Positions 26,275 to 34,973 of a DNA stretch of 64,000 nt are shown one piece after another (the stretch's first letter is position 1; every line of letters begins with the position of its first letter). The notes beneath the pieces are model-generated. The model made no database searches. It was not told the DNA's origin and was given only the letters and a program-made list of their open reading frames with translations. The position numbers and the translations under genes are program-made. Source of the stretch: Bog-950 sp046329515 (lineage in GTDB: Bacteria; Bacteroidota; Bacteroidia; Chitinophagales; LD1); the NCBI GenBank assembly GCA_046329515.1, contig JAXLUM010000001.1:1488001-1552000 (forward strand), written 5' to 3'.

Positions 26275-27019
26275 GAAAGTTTCACTATCGTTACTGTTTG
26301 CCGTGTTGTTTGTGGCAGCAAATCCTTTGCGAATTAAACAATCTTCCTCCTTTACTGCGCCTGAAATGATTTTGGTAGAAGGAGGGGAGTTTAATATGGG
26401 TAGTACAACAGGTGTTAAGAATGAAAGGCCTGTTCACAAAGTAAGGTTGAAAAGCTTTTACATAAGTAAGTATGAAGTAACCCAGCAGTTGTGGCAAAGC
26501 GTTATGGGTAGTAATCCTTCTTATTTCTCCACTTGTAGTAACTGCCCGGTTGAAGAGGCTACACCTGATGAAGTGGATGCATTTATAGGAAAGCTGAATA
26601 GCTTAAGTGTTAAGCATTACCGTTTGCCTACTGAAGCGGAATGGGAATATGCAGCTATGGGTGGTAAACAAAGTAAGGGGTACCGATACCCCGGCAGTGA
26701 TAATCTTACCGAAGTTGCCTGGATGAAAGATAATGCTGAAGAAAAAACGCATCCTGTTGGATTAAAGAAACCCAATGAATTGGGTATTTACGATATGGCA
26801 GGTAATGTTTGGGAGCTTTGTAGTGATTGGTGGGAGCCGGCTTTTTACAAAAGGTCTGCCGCAGATAACCCAGGAAATGACCGGAAAGCAATTTTTAGGG
26901 TGGTAAGAGGAGGTTCGTGGAGAAGTGGCGAAGAACGATGTTATACTACAGCACGTAACCGAAACGTGTACGACCACCACAAGCAAAACTGCGGTGTTAG
27001 GCTGGTTATGGATTTATAG
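26273..27019 (+). CDS. Exported formylglycine-generating-enzyme-like (SUMF1/FGE-sulfatase) protein, Cys pair incomplete
   Basis: A 248-residue protein with a signal peptide (MKVSLSLLFAVLFVAANPL) and a full FGE-like domain: EMILVEGGEFNMGSTTG, FYISKYEVTQQLWQSVMG, YRLPTEAEWEYAAMGG, YDMAGNVWELCSDWW and VVRGGSWRSGEERCYTTARNR. The C-terminal CGVRLVMD is also typical. True FGE uses two closely spaced cysteines near the C-terminus (a Cys-x4-Cys pair); here only one Cys is found at that place (GEERCYTT), so formylglycine formation is doubtful. Related lipid-anchored or periplasmic proteins in this phylum (GldJ/GldK-like) have structural roles. No sulfatase is encoded in the window. The gene is divergent from, and its start codon overlaps, the GH105-like gene. 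Confidence 0.85.
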   Translation: MKVSLSLLFAVLFVAANPLRIKQSSSFTAPEMILVEGGEFNMGSTTGVKNERPVHKVRLKSFYISKYEVTQQLWQSVMGSNPSYFSTCSNCPVEEATPDEVDAFIGKLNSLSVKHYRLPTEAEWEYAAMGGKQSKGYRYPGSDNLTEVAWMKDNAEEKTHPVGLKKPNELGIYDMAGNVWELCSDWWEPAFYKRSAADNPGNDRKAIFRVVRGGSWRSGEERCYTTARNRNVYDHHKQNCGVRLVMDL

Positions 27020-27025
27020 AAAGCA

Positions 27026-27051
27026 AAAGTCCCCCGTTGCCGGAGGACTTT
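27026..27051. terminator. Bidirectional terminator between the FGE-like gene and the Ig-repeat gene
   Basis: An 11-bp stem with one mismatch and a TTGC loop (AAAGTCCCCCG / CGGAGGACTTT). On the minus strand it is followed by TTTTGCTTTC, and on the plus strand the stem itself ends in TTT. It sits in the 58-bp gap between two convergent genes. Confidence 0.7.
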
Positions 27052-27077
27052 AAAAATTGTGCGCTAAATAAAGGTTG

Positions 27078-30000
27078 TTACTCTTTTATAAAGCGGGTAT
27101 TAAAGCTGCTGTTGTTGCTGTTAAAGTTAAGTAAGTACAAGCCTTGCGCTAAACCATTTAGGTCAAGCGTTTTAGTGTGTTTGCCTGCGCTTTCAGTTTC
27201 TGTAGTTAACTCCATAACAACACGACCTGTAATATCAAGCACGGCTATTTTAACGGCCAGTTGTTCTTTTAAATCATAAACTACATTTAAGCGGTCAGTA
27301 GCCGGGTTAGGCATTAAGGCAAAATGCAGCAATTGCGGTATTTCATTTATTGCTGTACAGAATGGCACTTTAGCATACGAAGATGGAGCTGAACATCCAT
27401 TTGCATCCGTTACTAAAACGCGGTAATAACCGCCGCCTGATACGCAGTTAACCATAAAGGTATCAAGATTGGTTCCGTAGTTAAAGTGCAGTTGATTAGT
27501 AGTATCGTTAGCTACAGCCTGTTGCCATATGTAGCTTGTAAGACCAGCCGGTGTAGCCTGTAAAACATAGTTGGCGCCCCCGTTAACTTGTGTTACGCTA
27601 ACAGAAGGTTGCGGTAAAGGATTAACTACAACGGTTTGCGCTGCACTGCCTGAGCAGTTGTTTCCATCAGTAACAGTTACACTATAGGTGGTGGTGTTTG
27701 CAGGTGTTGAGGAGATAGAAGCGCTTGTTTCGTTAGTGCTCCAGACGTAAGAGCTTCCACCACTGGCAAACAGTTGCAGGCTTGTGCCCTGGCATATAAT
27801 GTTGCTGGTTTCTGAAGAGATAATGCTTACAGCAGGAGACGGTGTTATTGCCACCGTTGAAGCTGCACTTGCACTGCAGTTATTGGCATCTGTTACAGTT
27901 ACGGTGTAAGTAGTAAGATTTGTTGGCGTTACGTTAAGTGTAGTGGAAGTGCTTTGATCGTTCCATAAGTAACTTGTGCCGCCATTTGCTGTTAGCGTTG
28001 TGCTGCCTCCGCTGCATACCGTTGATGCGGCGGGGGTTATTGCCGCTGCAGGAAGCGGGTTAAGTGTAAGTTGAACAGGGCTAGAGGTGTAGCCGCTACA
28101 GCCGTTTTGTGTTACCGTAAGTGAGTAGCTTCCTGCTGCAGAAACCACAGCCGATTGGGTAGTTGTTCCGTTACTCCATAAATAGGTATCATAAACGGCA
28201 TCGGCGCTAAGTGTAATACTTTGACCGGTGCAAATGGCCTGGTTACCGGCCGGTAAAATGGATGGTTGAGGACGGCTGTTAAACAATACGGATGAAGTTG
28301 CCGTTCCTGAACAGGCATTTTCATCGGTTACCGTAACGGTGTAGGTGCCCGATTGCAATACGAACAACTGTTGACTGCTTGCGCCATTACTCCATGCATA
28401 GGTATTGTGGTTACTTCCGGCATCTAACAAAATCGAATCACCGCTACAAGCTTGTGCACCTGAAGGGTTAATTGCCGCGTTAACTGCAAAGTTACCTACG
28501 TTAACGGTTGCTGCTGCTGTAGCTGCGCATCCGTTTTGCGTAACTGTAACAGTATAGGTACCGGCTGAATCAGTGGCAGATAAGTGGGTTATAGATCCGT
28601 TACTCCATTGGTAAGTATCAAATCCTGTTCCTGCATCTAAAACGGTAACGCCGCCCTGGCAAATATTTAAAGAAGGTGAAGCCGTAACGCTAACAACTAT
28701 TGAAGCTGGCGTAACCGTAACGGTAATATCATTTGATACTGCGCTGCAGCTATTTTGAGTTATGGTACAGTTATAGGTGCCTGAGGAAGTAATAAGTACG
28801 TTGTCGGTAATTGCACCGTTGCTCCATGTATACGTATCAGCCCCCGTAGGTGCGCTAAGCGTTACGCTATTGCCGCTGCAGAAGTTTGTAGGGCCATTGG
28901 CAGTAATAACGGCATTAATGGTGGTTACACTTACAGTGGTGCTTGTACTGGCAGAGCAGTTGTTAGCATCCGTTACAGTTAAACTGTAGGATGTGCTTGT
29001 GGTTGGGGAAACGGTTATTGTGTTAGAATTACTACCACCACTCCAGGCATAAGTGCCATTGCCATTGGCTGTTAACGTAATACTTTGGCCATTACAGATA
29101 GCAGGCTGTGAAGGCGTTATTGCTGCGGCAGGTAATTGATTAACCGTAATGCCGGCTGATGTGCTTGCCGTGCATTGATTTACATCAGTAACAGTAACAG
29201 TGTAATTGCCTGAGTTTTGTGCCGTGCCACTGAGTTGCGCGTTTGTTGACGCATCGCTCCACAAATAACTATTGCCACCTGAAGCAGTAAACGTAAATGG
29301 CTGGCCTGCACAGCTTGTAATGGTGGCCGGGTTTATTACAGCCACCGGTAAAGTGTTTACAGTAACATTAACTGAAGCAGAGGCGGTGCATTGATTAGCA
29401 TCGGTAATTGTTACAGAATACGTTGTTGCCGTTGTTGGCGCAACTATTAAGGTTGATGAACCGGTATTGTCACTCCACAAGTAGCTTGAGGCTGCTGAGG
29501 CGGTTAATGTAGTTGAAGACCCAAGGCAAACTGAAGCCGTTGAAGGCGATATTGAAGCAACAGGGGCCGGGTAAAAGTTTAGTTGGGCAGTATCACTACC
29601 GGTGCAAAAATCTTTGGTAACGGTAATAATGTATTCTCCCGCTGTTGTTGGTTGAATACTTTGGGCGCTGCTTCCGTTGCTCCAACTATAACTATCGTAA
29701 CCGGTGCCGGCATCAAAACTAACAGCTGTGCCGGGGCATGCTGTAACAGGGTCCGATGGTGTTATATCTACTTTAACCGGGAAATTTCCAACCGCCACCT
29801 GCGCATTGGCCGTGCCGCTGCAGGCACCAAGCGTAACCGTCACGGTATAGTTACCTGCGGTCGCCGTTGAAATACTCTGGGTTATTTCAGTAGTGCTCCA
29901 GGTATAGGTATCATAACCTGCACCGGCATCAAGAGTAGCTGTTCCACCGGGGCAAATTTCAAGCGATGGTGCTGCTGCAATTACAGGGCTTAACGTATTG

Positions 30001-32717
30001 CTGGTTTCAACCACATTAACTGTGTTCGATACACCAGAACATCCGCTTTGGGTAACTGTGCAAGTAAAGCTTCCTGAATTACTTACAGTAATAGTTTGGG
30101 TTGTTTCTCCGCTGCTCCAGTTGTAGCTATCAAATCCGGCACCTGCATCAAGGGTTACGCTTCCACCGGCGCAGAAAGTAGTTGGCCCGCTTGCCTGCAA
30201 TGTTGTAGCCACATTTATTACTGCAATTTCTTGTGATGCTGTTGAACTACAGTTGTTGGCATCAGTAACCGTAACGCTGTAAGTGGTATTGGCCGTTGGG
30301 CTTGCGGTTAACACAGCATTGCTACTGTTGTTGTTCCAAACATAAGAGGCACCGCTCGATGCGGTTAGGGTAACGCTGCTTCCGTTACAAATAGTATCAG
30401 TGGAGGCCGCTATAGTTGCGTTAGGATTTGCGTTAACTGTAACGCTTGCTGAAGCTGTTGCTGTGCAATTGTTGGCATTAGTAACCGTAACCGTATAAGT
30501 TGTAGTTGAAGTTGGAGATACGTTTATAACCGGATTACTTGAACCGGTGCTCCAACTATAAGAGCCGCTACCGTTGGCAATAAGTGTTACACTATTACCG
30601 CTGCAAATGGTTTGACTGGTTGGTTGAATAGATACTGAAGGAGCGCTATTTACAGTAACCGAAGCAGAAGCTGTAGCTGAACATAAGTTGGCATCAGTAA
30701 CAGTAACTGAATAGGTAGCATCCTGCGAAGGGGAAACACTTAAAGTATTAGCGGTAGAGTTGTCACTCCATAAATAGTTGCTTCCTCCATTGGCAGTAAG
30801 CGTTACAGAACTGCCGGTGCAAATAGATGATTGCGAAGGAGTGATGCCGGCAACAGGAAGTTGATTTACAGTAACAATAGCTGAAGCTGTGGCGGTGCAA
30901 AGATTAGCCGCCGTAACTGTAACCGTGTAGGTGGTAGTGCCCTGCGGGCTAACATTTAATACTGCGTTGGTGCTGTTATCGTTCCATACATAGTTAAGCC
31001 CGCCACTTGCTGTAAGTGTTGTGCTGTTACCTGCACAAATAGCTGCGCTTGCAGGCGAAATGCTTGCTGTAGGGGCCTGGTTTACTGTTATAACCGATGA
31101 AGCCGAAGCCGAGCAGTTGTTTTGGTCGAAGGCCGTTACGGTATAAGTAGTAGTGTTGGAAGGAGATACTGCAATGTTCTGTGTAGTAGAACCATTGCTC
31201 CATGAATAGCTGTTGGCAGATGAAGAACTTAATATAGTGGTGACCCCGCCGCAAACAGTAGCGCTTGATGGATTTACTGATACCGTAGGCACAGGGTTTA
31301 CATTTACAATACGGCTGGTTGAAGCTGAACAACTGTTGGCATCCGTAACTGTTACGCTATACGTTGTAGTGTTTGATGGAGAAACAGTAATTGCGGCTGT
31401 TGTAGCGGTGGTGCTCCAGCTATAGCCCGTACCACCACTTGCTGTAAGCGTTGCGCTGCTACCTGCACAAATAGTTGAAGTAGCAGGGCTAATGGATGCA
31501 GCAGGCAGAGGATTGACTGTAACCTGCCTCGATGCAGAAGCAGTACAGCTGTTGGCATCAGTAGCGGTAACGGTATACGTTGTTGTGCCCGTTGGCGAAA
31601 CCGTAATGGCAGAAGTTGTAGCAGTAGTGTTCCAAACGTAAGAAGTGCCACCACCTGCAGTCAGCGTTGCGCTGGCCCCTGTACAAATTGAAACGCTTGA
31701 TGGCGAAATACTGGCCGTTGGCGCCGGGTTAACGTTTACTAACCTGCTTGCTGTGGCTGTGCATGAGGCTGCCGAAGTTACTGTAACGGTATAAGTGGTA
31801 GCGCTTGTTGGTGAAACTGTGGTGGCGGCAGTATTTGCTCCATTACTCCACAAATAAGAAGCGCCTCCGCTTGCAGTTAATGTAACAGATGAGCCACTGC
31901 AAATTGTTGCGGTAGCCGGGGTTATTGAAGCTGTAGGTGCCGGGTTAACGGTTACCGTTTTACTGGCTGTAACGGAAGTGCAGGCAGCATAGGCAGTAAC
32001 CGTATAGGTTCCAGATGAGGAAACATTGATTGAAGAGGTAATGGCGCCTGTAGACCATTTATAAGCATAGTAGTTTGCCGCGTTTATGGACAGAGCAGCT
32101 GTTTGTCCGGAACATACCGAAGAAGGACCTGTTATTGTAAGTGCGGTGATACTGCCGGTAGATGTGGTAGTGCGGCCCGCAGCCAGGGTATCTACATTTT
32201 GGCAAGTGCCCGAAAGGTCTGCAACGCGCACATAATATCTAAGGCCTAGCGATTCGGCATTTTGGTTGGTAACGGTAAAGCCGAAAAGCCCTACCTGCAC
32301 ATTAGCAGAAACTATTACACGCAGCTTGTATTGGCCCGGGGCGTCAAAAGTGGTACCGGTTACCCGTATGCAACCCGTAGCATTACCGTTAATTTGGTTG
32401 TTTGAGGTTCCGCTGCGCCAGCAAAGCCCGCAGGGCAAATTGCTTACCGTATCTATACGCACCCAGTTCAAATTGTAGGTGCTGCCGTTTTGGGTAACAG
32501 TTGGCGGCGTATGGAACTGCACAATTTGATCGTAGGCAGAACCTATAACGGCGCATGGCAAACTATCATAAGGAGGAAAGAATCCTACGGTTGTTAAGGA
32601 CGTATTAGGAGTGCAAACGCCGGAACCGGAAGCGCCTGCACAATGTTGGGCTTTTAGCGCCGTAGTGGTAAATAGTAACAGACAGCTAAATGCCAGGGCA
32701 TACATTTTCAATTTCAT
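27078..32717 (-). CDS. Giant Ig-like repeat adhesin with T9SS type A sorting domain
   Basis: A 1879-residue exported protein with signal peptide MKLKMYALAFSCLLLFTTTALKAQ. After a unique N-terminal domain of about 165 residues (with several Cys), there are about 21 tandem Ig-like repeats of roughly 72 residues. Each follows the plan I-x-P-x(4)-ICxGxSxTLTA...YxWS...TYTVTVTDANxCTAxA...VTVNxxP. Nearly every repeat has two cysteines placed to form an intradomain disulfide. A degenerate last repeat precedes the C-terminal type A sorting domain (FALMPNPATDRLNVVYDL through GLAQGLYLLNFN). It is presumably a surface-anchored or released fibre; the ligand is unknown. It is divergent from the jetABC operon by 154 bp. 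Confidence 0.9.
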   Translation of the reverse strand: MKLKMYALAFSCLLLFTTTALKAQHCAGASGSGVCTPNTSLTTVGFFPPYDSLPCAVIGSAYDQIVQFHTPPTVTQNGSTYNLNWVRIDTVSNLPCGLCWRSGTSNNQINGNATGCIRVTGTTFDAPGQYKLRVIVSANVQVGLFGFTVTNQNAESLGLRYYVRVADLSGTCQNVDTLAAGRTTTSTGSITALTITGPSSVCSGQTAALSINAANYYAYKWSTGAITSSINVSSSGTYTVTAYAACTSVTASKTVTVNPAPTASITPATATICSGSSVTLTASGGASYLWSNGANTAATTVSPTSATTYTVTVTSAASCTATASRLVNVNPAPTASISPSSVSICTGASATLTAGGGTSYVWNTTATTSAITVSPTGTTTYTVTATDANSCTASASRQVTVNPLPAASISPATSTICAGSSATLTASGGTGYSWSTTATTAAITVSPSNTTTYSVTVTDANSCSASTSRIVNVNPVPTVSVNPSSATVCGGVTTILSSSSANSYSWSNGSTTQNIAVSPSNTTTYTVTAFDQNNCSASASSVITVNQAPTASISPASAAICAGNSTTLTASGGLNYVWNDNSTNAVLNVSPQGTTTYTVTVTAANLCTATASAIVTVNQLPVAGITPSQSSICTGSSVTLTANGGSNYLWSDNSTANTLSVSPSQDATYSVTVTDANLCSATASASVTVNSAPSVSIQPTSQTICSGNSVTLIANGSGSYSWSTGSSNPVINVSPTSTTTYTVTVTNANNCTATASASVTVNANPNATIAASTDTICNGSSVTLTASSGASYVWNNNSSNAVLTASPTANTTYSVTVTDANNCSSTASQEIAVINVATTLQASGPTTFCAGGSVTLDAGAGFDSYNWSSGETTQTITVSNSGSFTCTVTQSGCSGVSNTVNVVETSNTLSPVIAAAPSLEICPGGTATLDAGAGYDTYTWSTTEITQSISTATAGNYTVTVTLGACSGTANAQVAVGNFPVKVDITPSDPVTACPGTAVSFDAGTGYDSYSWSNGSSAQSIQPTTAGEYIITVTKDFCTGSDTAQLNFYPAPVASISPSTASVCLGSSTTLTASAASSYLWSDNTGSSTLIVAPTTATTYSVTITDANQCTASASVNVTVNTLPVAVINPATITSCAGQPFTFTASGGNSYLWSDASTNAQLSGTAQNSGNYTVTVTDVNQCTASTSAGITVNQLPAAAITPSQPAICNGQSITLTANGNGTYAWSGGSNSNTITVSPTTSTSYSLTVTDANNCSASTSTTVSVTTINAVITANGPTNFCSGNSVTLSAPTGADTYTWSNGAITDNVLITSSGTYNCTITQNSCSAVSNDITVTVTPASIVVSVTASPSLNICQGGVTVLDAGTGFDTYQWSNGSITHLSATDSAGTYTVTVTQNGCAATAAATVNVGNFAVNAAINPSGAQACSGDSILLDAGSNHNTYAWSNGASSQQLFVLQSGTYTVTVTDENACSGTATSSVLFNSRPQPSILPAGNQAICTGQSITLSADAVYDTYLWSNGTTTQSAVVSAAGSYSLTVTQNGCSGYTSSPVQLTLNPLPAAAITPAASTVCSGGSTTLTANGGTSYLWNDQSTSTTLNVTPTNLTTYTVTVTDANNCSASAASTVAITPSPAVSIISSETSNIICQGTSLQLFASGGSSYVWSTNETSASISSTPANTTTYSVTVTDGNNCSGSAAQTVVVNPLPQPSVSVTQVNGGANYVLQATPAGLTSYIWQQAVANDTTNQLHFNYGTNLDTFMVNCVSGGGYYRVLVTDANGCSAPSSYAKVPFCTAINEIPQLLHFALMPNPATDRLNVVYDLKEQLAVKIAVLDITGRVVMELTTETESAGKHTKTLDLNGLAQGLYLLNFNSNNSSFNTRFIKE
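27600..32130 (-). repeat. Array of about 21 Ig-like coding repeats (about 216 bp each)
   Basis: Tandem in-frame repeats inside the giant adhesin gene. Two sequence classes alternate in blocks: the 'TLTASGG' class with a DANxC end (repeats 2-9, 13-15, 20-21), and the 'DAGxGxDxYxWSxG' class lacking the DAN motif (repeats 10-12, 16-19). The blocks suggest duplication of multi-repeat units. Confidence 0.8.
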
Positions 32718-32871
32718 AGTGCGGTTTGAAGGGTTAGTGCAGCTAATATAGGAAGGTCAAAGCATGCTTTTTAGCTGCTTTTAACCCTAAAATCAGAAAG
32801 CGTGAAAGGATGTTGAAAACCTGCCTTTCATTAAGAATTTATCCCCCGAAAAACGCCACTTTTCCACGTAG

Positions 32872-34389
32872 GTGTTTACCAATGAAATCTCTGGATATAT
32901 TGCCAACGTGATTGATGAATATGAACGGCTGGCCAGTCTTTTTGAATCGCGAAATACACCGCCGGCCATCAGGCTTATAAGGGCAAAATCTGCCCCGCTT
33001 ATTTTGTTTTTTCTGCGTAGGGAGTTTAAACAAACACCGGTAGGGTTTATACCGCATACCGACCTTGTGCGCCGTTTGGGTAGCGTATTGGAGCAAATTA
33101 GCTTTAGAGATTATGTTGAAGAGGACGACAATGAACTGCAACAGGTTTTAGACGCCGCAGAAAAAGCTGAAGTATTGATAAGAAAGTGGAGTGACCTGGG
33201 CTACATAACCTTTGAGCCCGATGAAAAAGGGCAATACCAACACAGCCTTACCAGCCATAGCGAAAAAGTGCTACAATGGATAGAAAGCCTGCGCAAGGAA
33301 GAGTTTATAAGCGCGGAATCGAAGTTTATGGACATTTTCAATAAGCTGCGCGACATAGCCGAAAACAGCACAGAAGATTGGAAGGAAAAGGCAGAGGCCC
33401 TGCGTATTCGTAAACGCGAATTGGAAGCCGAAATACGAAAGCTGGAAATTGAGCAGAAAGTAGTTAGCGCCGAAGATTTTTATGTAAAGAGCCGTTTTAA
33501 TGAAGTTAGTAAACTGGCGCGTAGCCTGCTTTCTGATTTCCGTGAGGTGGAGGAGAACTTTAATGTTATTAAGAATACCATTTACGAAAAGCAAACTAAC
33601 CTTGAAAGCAGCAAGGGCAACATTCTGAATTACACCCTTGATGCGCTTGATGATTTACGAAGCACCTACCAGGGCAAAAGCTTTGAGGCGTTTTACCGGC
33701 ATTTGCTGGATGACAGCAGTAAGGATGAGTTGACTAACTTGATTCGCCGTGTATTGGTTATTCTTCAGGAACGGAAAATTGACGTAGATGACCCGTTCTT
33801 GTTACACCTGCGCATTTACCTTAATCGGGAAGGGACCCGTGTAAGGAACTCTTATCACAAACTGGCAGATAAACTGAATAAAGTACTGGCTGAGAAAAGC
33901 CTGCTGGAACGTAAAACGGCCATCCGCATTATTAATGATATAAAGACAGATGCGTTGAAGGCAAAGGATAACCCACCAAGAGAGGATAGCTTTTTGGAAA
34001 TTGAAGGTTGGCCGGAAATTGAACTGAGCATGGAACGCCCCCTTACGGAAGAAGTTCAGGATAGTCTTATAACCGCCAAGGCGCTGAAAACAGCCGATGT
34101 GGATCTAACCCAGCTTGATTTGAATAACCTCGTTTCACAATTCTTTATTGATAAAGAGGTACTGGAAAATCAAGTGGCCGATACACTGAAAAAGAAGAAG
34201 CAGGTTACCTTAAAAGATGTAGTGGAGAAGTACCCTGTAACCAAGGGGCTTTCAGAGGTATTAACCTATGTAAACATTGCTACACAAAGCAGTAAGAGCT
34301 TTATTAACCGCGATAAGCAGGAAATGATACAGATTGATGATAAGGGCAAGAAAGCTATTCTATTGCCGGAAATAATATTTACCAAATGA
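32872..34389 (+). CDS. jetA: JetA / MksF-like (DUF3375) kleisin subunit of a Wadjet-type SMC complex
   Basis: A 505-residue cytoplasmic protein. The start must be the GTG at 32872: an in-frame TAG sits directly before it and the next Met is about 150 residues inside. The N-terminal part (ESRNTPPAIRLIRAKSAPLILFFLRREF, read in two blocks) matches the DUF3375 pattern of winged-helix and helical domains in JetA, the MukF-like kleisin. Residues about 165-260 form a charged coiled coil (RIRKRELEAEIRKLEIEQ), and the C-terminus has a second winged-helix-like region (VTLKDVVEKYPVTKGLSEVL). By analogy it bridges the JetC ATPase heads and recruits JetB. The stop overlaps the jetB start (ATGA). Divergent from the Ig-repeat adhesin gene. 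Confidence 0.85.
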   Translation: MFTNEISGYIANVIDEYERLASLFESRNTPPAIRLIRAKSAPLILFFLRREFKQTPVGFIPHTDLVRRLGSVLEQISFRDYVEEDDNELQQVLDAAEKAEVLIRKWSDLGYITFEPDEKGQYQHSLTSHSEKVLQWIESLRKEEFISAESKFMDIFNKLRDIAENSTEDWKEKAEALRIRKRELEAEIRKLEIEQKVVSAEDFYVKSRFNEVSKLARSLLSDFREVEENFNVIKNTIYEKQTNLESSKGNILNYTLDALDDLRSTYQGKSFEAFYRHLLDDSSKDELTNLIRRVLVILQERKIDVDDPFLLHLRIYLNREGTRVRNSYHKLADKLNKVLAEKSLLERKTAIRIINDIKTDALKAKDNPPREDSFLEIEGWPEIELSMERPLTEEVQDSLITAKALKTADVDLTQLDLNNLVSQFFIDKEVLENQVADTLKKKKQVTLKDVVEKYPVTKGLSEVLTYVNIATQSSKSFINRDKQEMIQIDDKGKKAILLPEIIFTK

Positions 34390-34973
34390 GTAACGGAAAA
34401 ACAGAGTTGTACGCTTCAGTAATTATAAAACTGTTGCAAAGCGTAATATACGACGACGATAAAAAGTACTGGAACGAAGTATTGAACTACGAAGGCAGTG
34501 TGCGCGATTATTTTGCCAAGATTGGTATTGAGTTAATACTTAACCGGCAGGATGGTTATGCCTATTTGAAACAAATGGAATTTGCTGAGGACGATAAAAC
34601 GCGTCCTATTCAACTAATCCGTAAAATTCCATTAACGTATGAAATGAGCCTGCTTTGTGTTTTACTGCGCGAGTGGCTGGATGAGAACGAGGTAAAAATG
34701 ACCAGTGATAAACTGTTTGTAACAGGCAAGCAGATAAAAGAGCGCATTGACCTGTTTTTTAAAGATAAGACGAACCGTAAACGCTTGCTTGATAAGTTTG
34801 ATACCCTTATTACGCAGGCTGCCAATTTAGGCTTTCTAAACGTGAATAAAGAGGATAAGTTGAACGCTGATAATACGCAGTATGAAGTTAAGCGCATTAT
34901 AAAAGCCAAGATAAGCAACGAGAAACTGGAAGAACTGAAAATTAAATTGAAGAAGCATGTGGAGTCTGTTTGA
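34386..34973 (+). CDS. jetB: JetB / MksE-like (DUF4194) subunit
   Basis: A 195-residue protein of the DUF4194 type, the MukE-like tandem winged-helix subunit of Wadjet/MksBEF complexes. Visible features: an N-terminal helical YASVIIKLLQSVIYDDDKKYW; the central GYAYLKQMEF and LIRKIPLTYEMSLLCVLLRE, which match the conserved 'R(R/K)xPLxyxxsLLLvLLRe' stretch of the family; and a basic C-terminal tail (EELKIKLKKHVESV). It overlaps jetA by 4 bp and jetC by 17 bp, so the three genes are a translationally coupled operon. It likely binds JetA and DNA. Confidence 0.85.
   Translation: MSNGKTELYASVIIKLLQSVIYDDDKKYWNEVLNYEGSVRDYFAKIGIELILNRQDGYAYLKQMEFAEDDKTRPIQLIRKIPLTYEMSLLCVLLREWLDENEVKMTSDKLFVTGKQIKERIDLFFKDKTNRKRLLDKFDTLITQAANLGFLNVNKEDKLNADNTQYEVKRIIKAKISNEKLEELKIKLKKHVESV

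Noticed and set aside
30000..32000. Open frames antisense to or in other frames of the Ig-repeat adhesin
   Set aside because: Low-complexity repeat DNA keeps several frames open. The products are repeats of Val/Leu/Ala/Pro with no start context.
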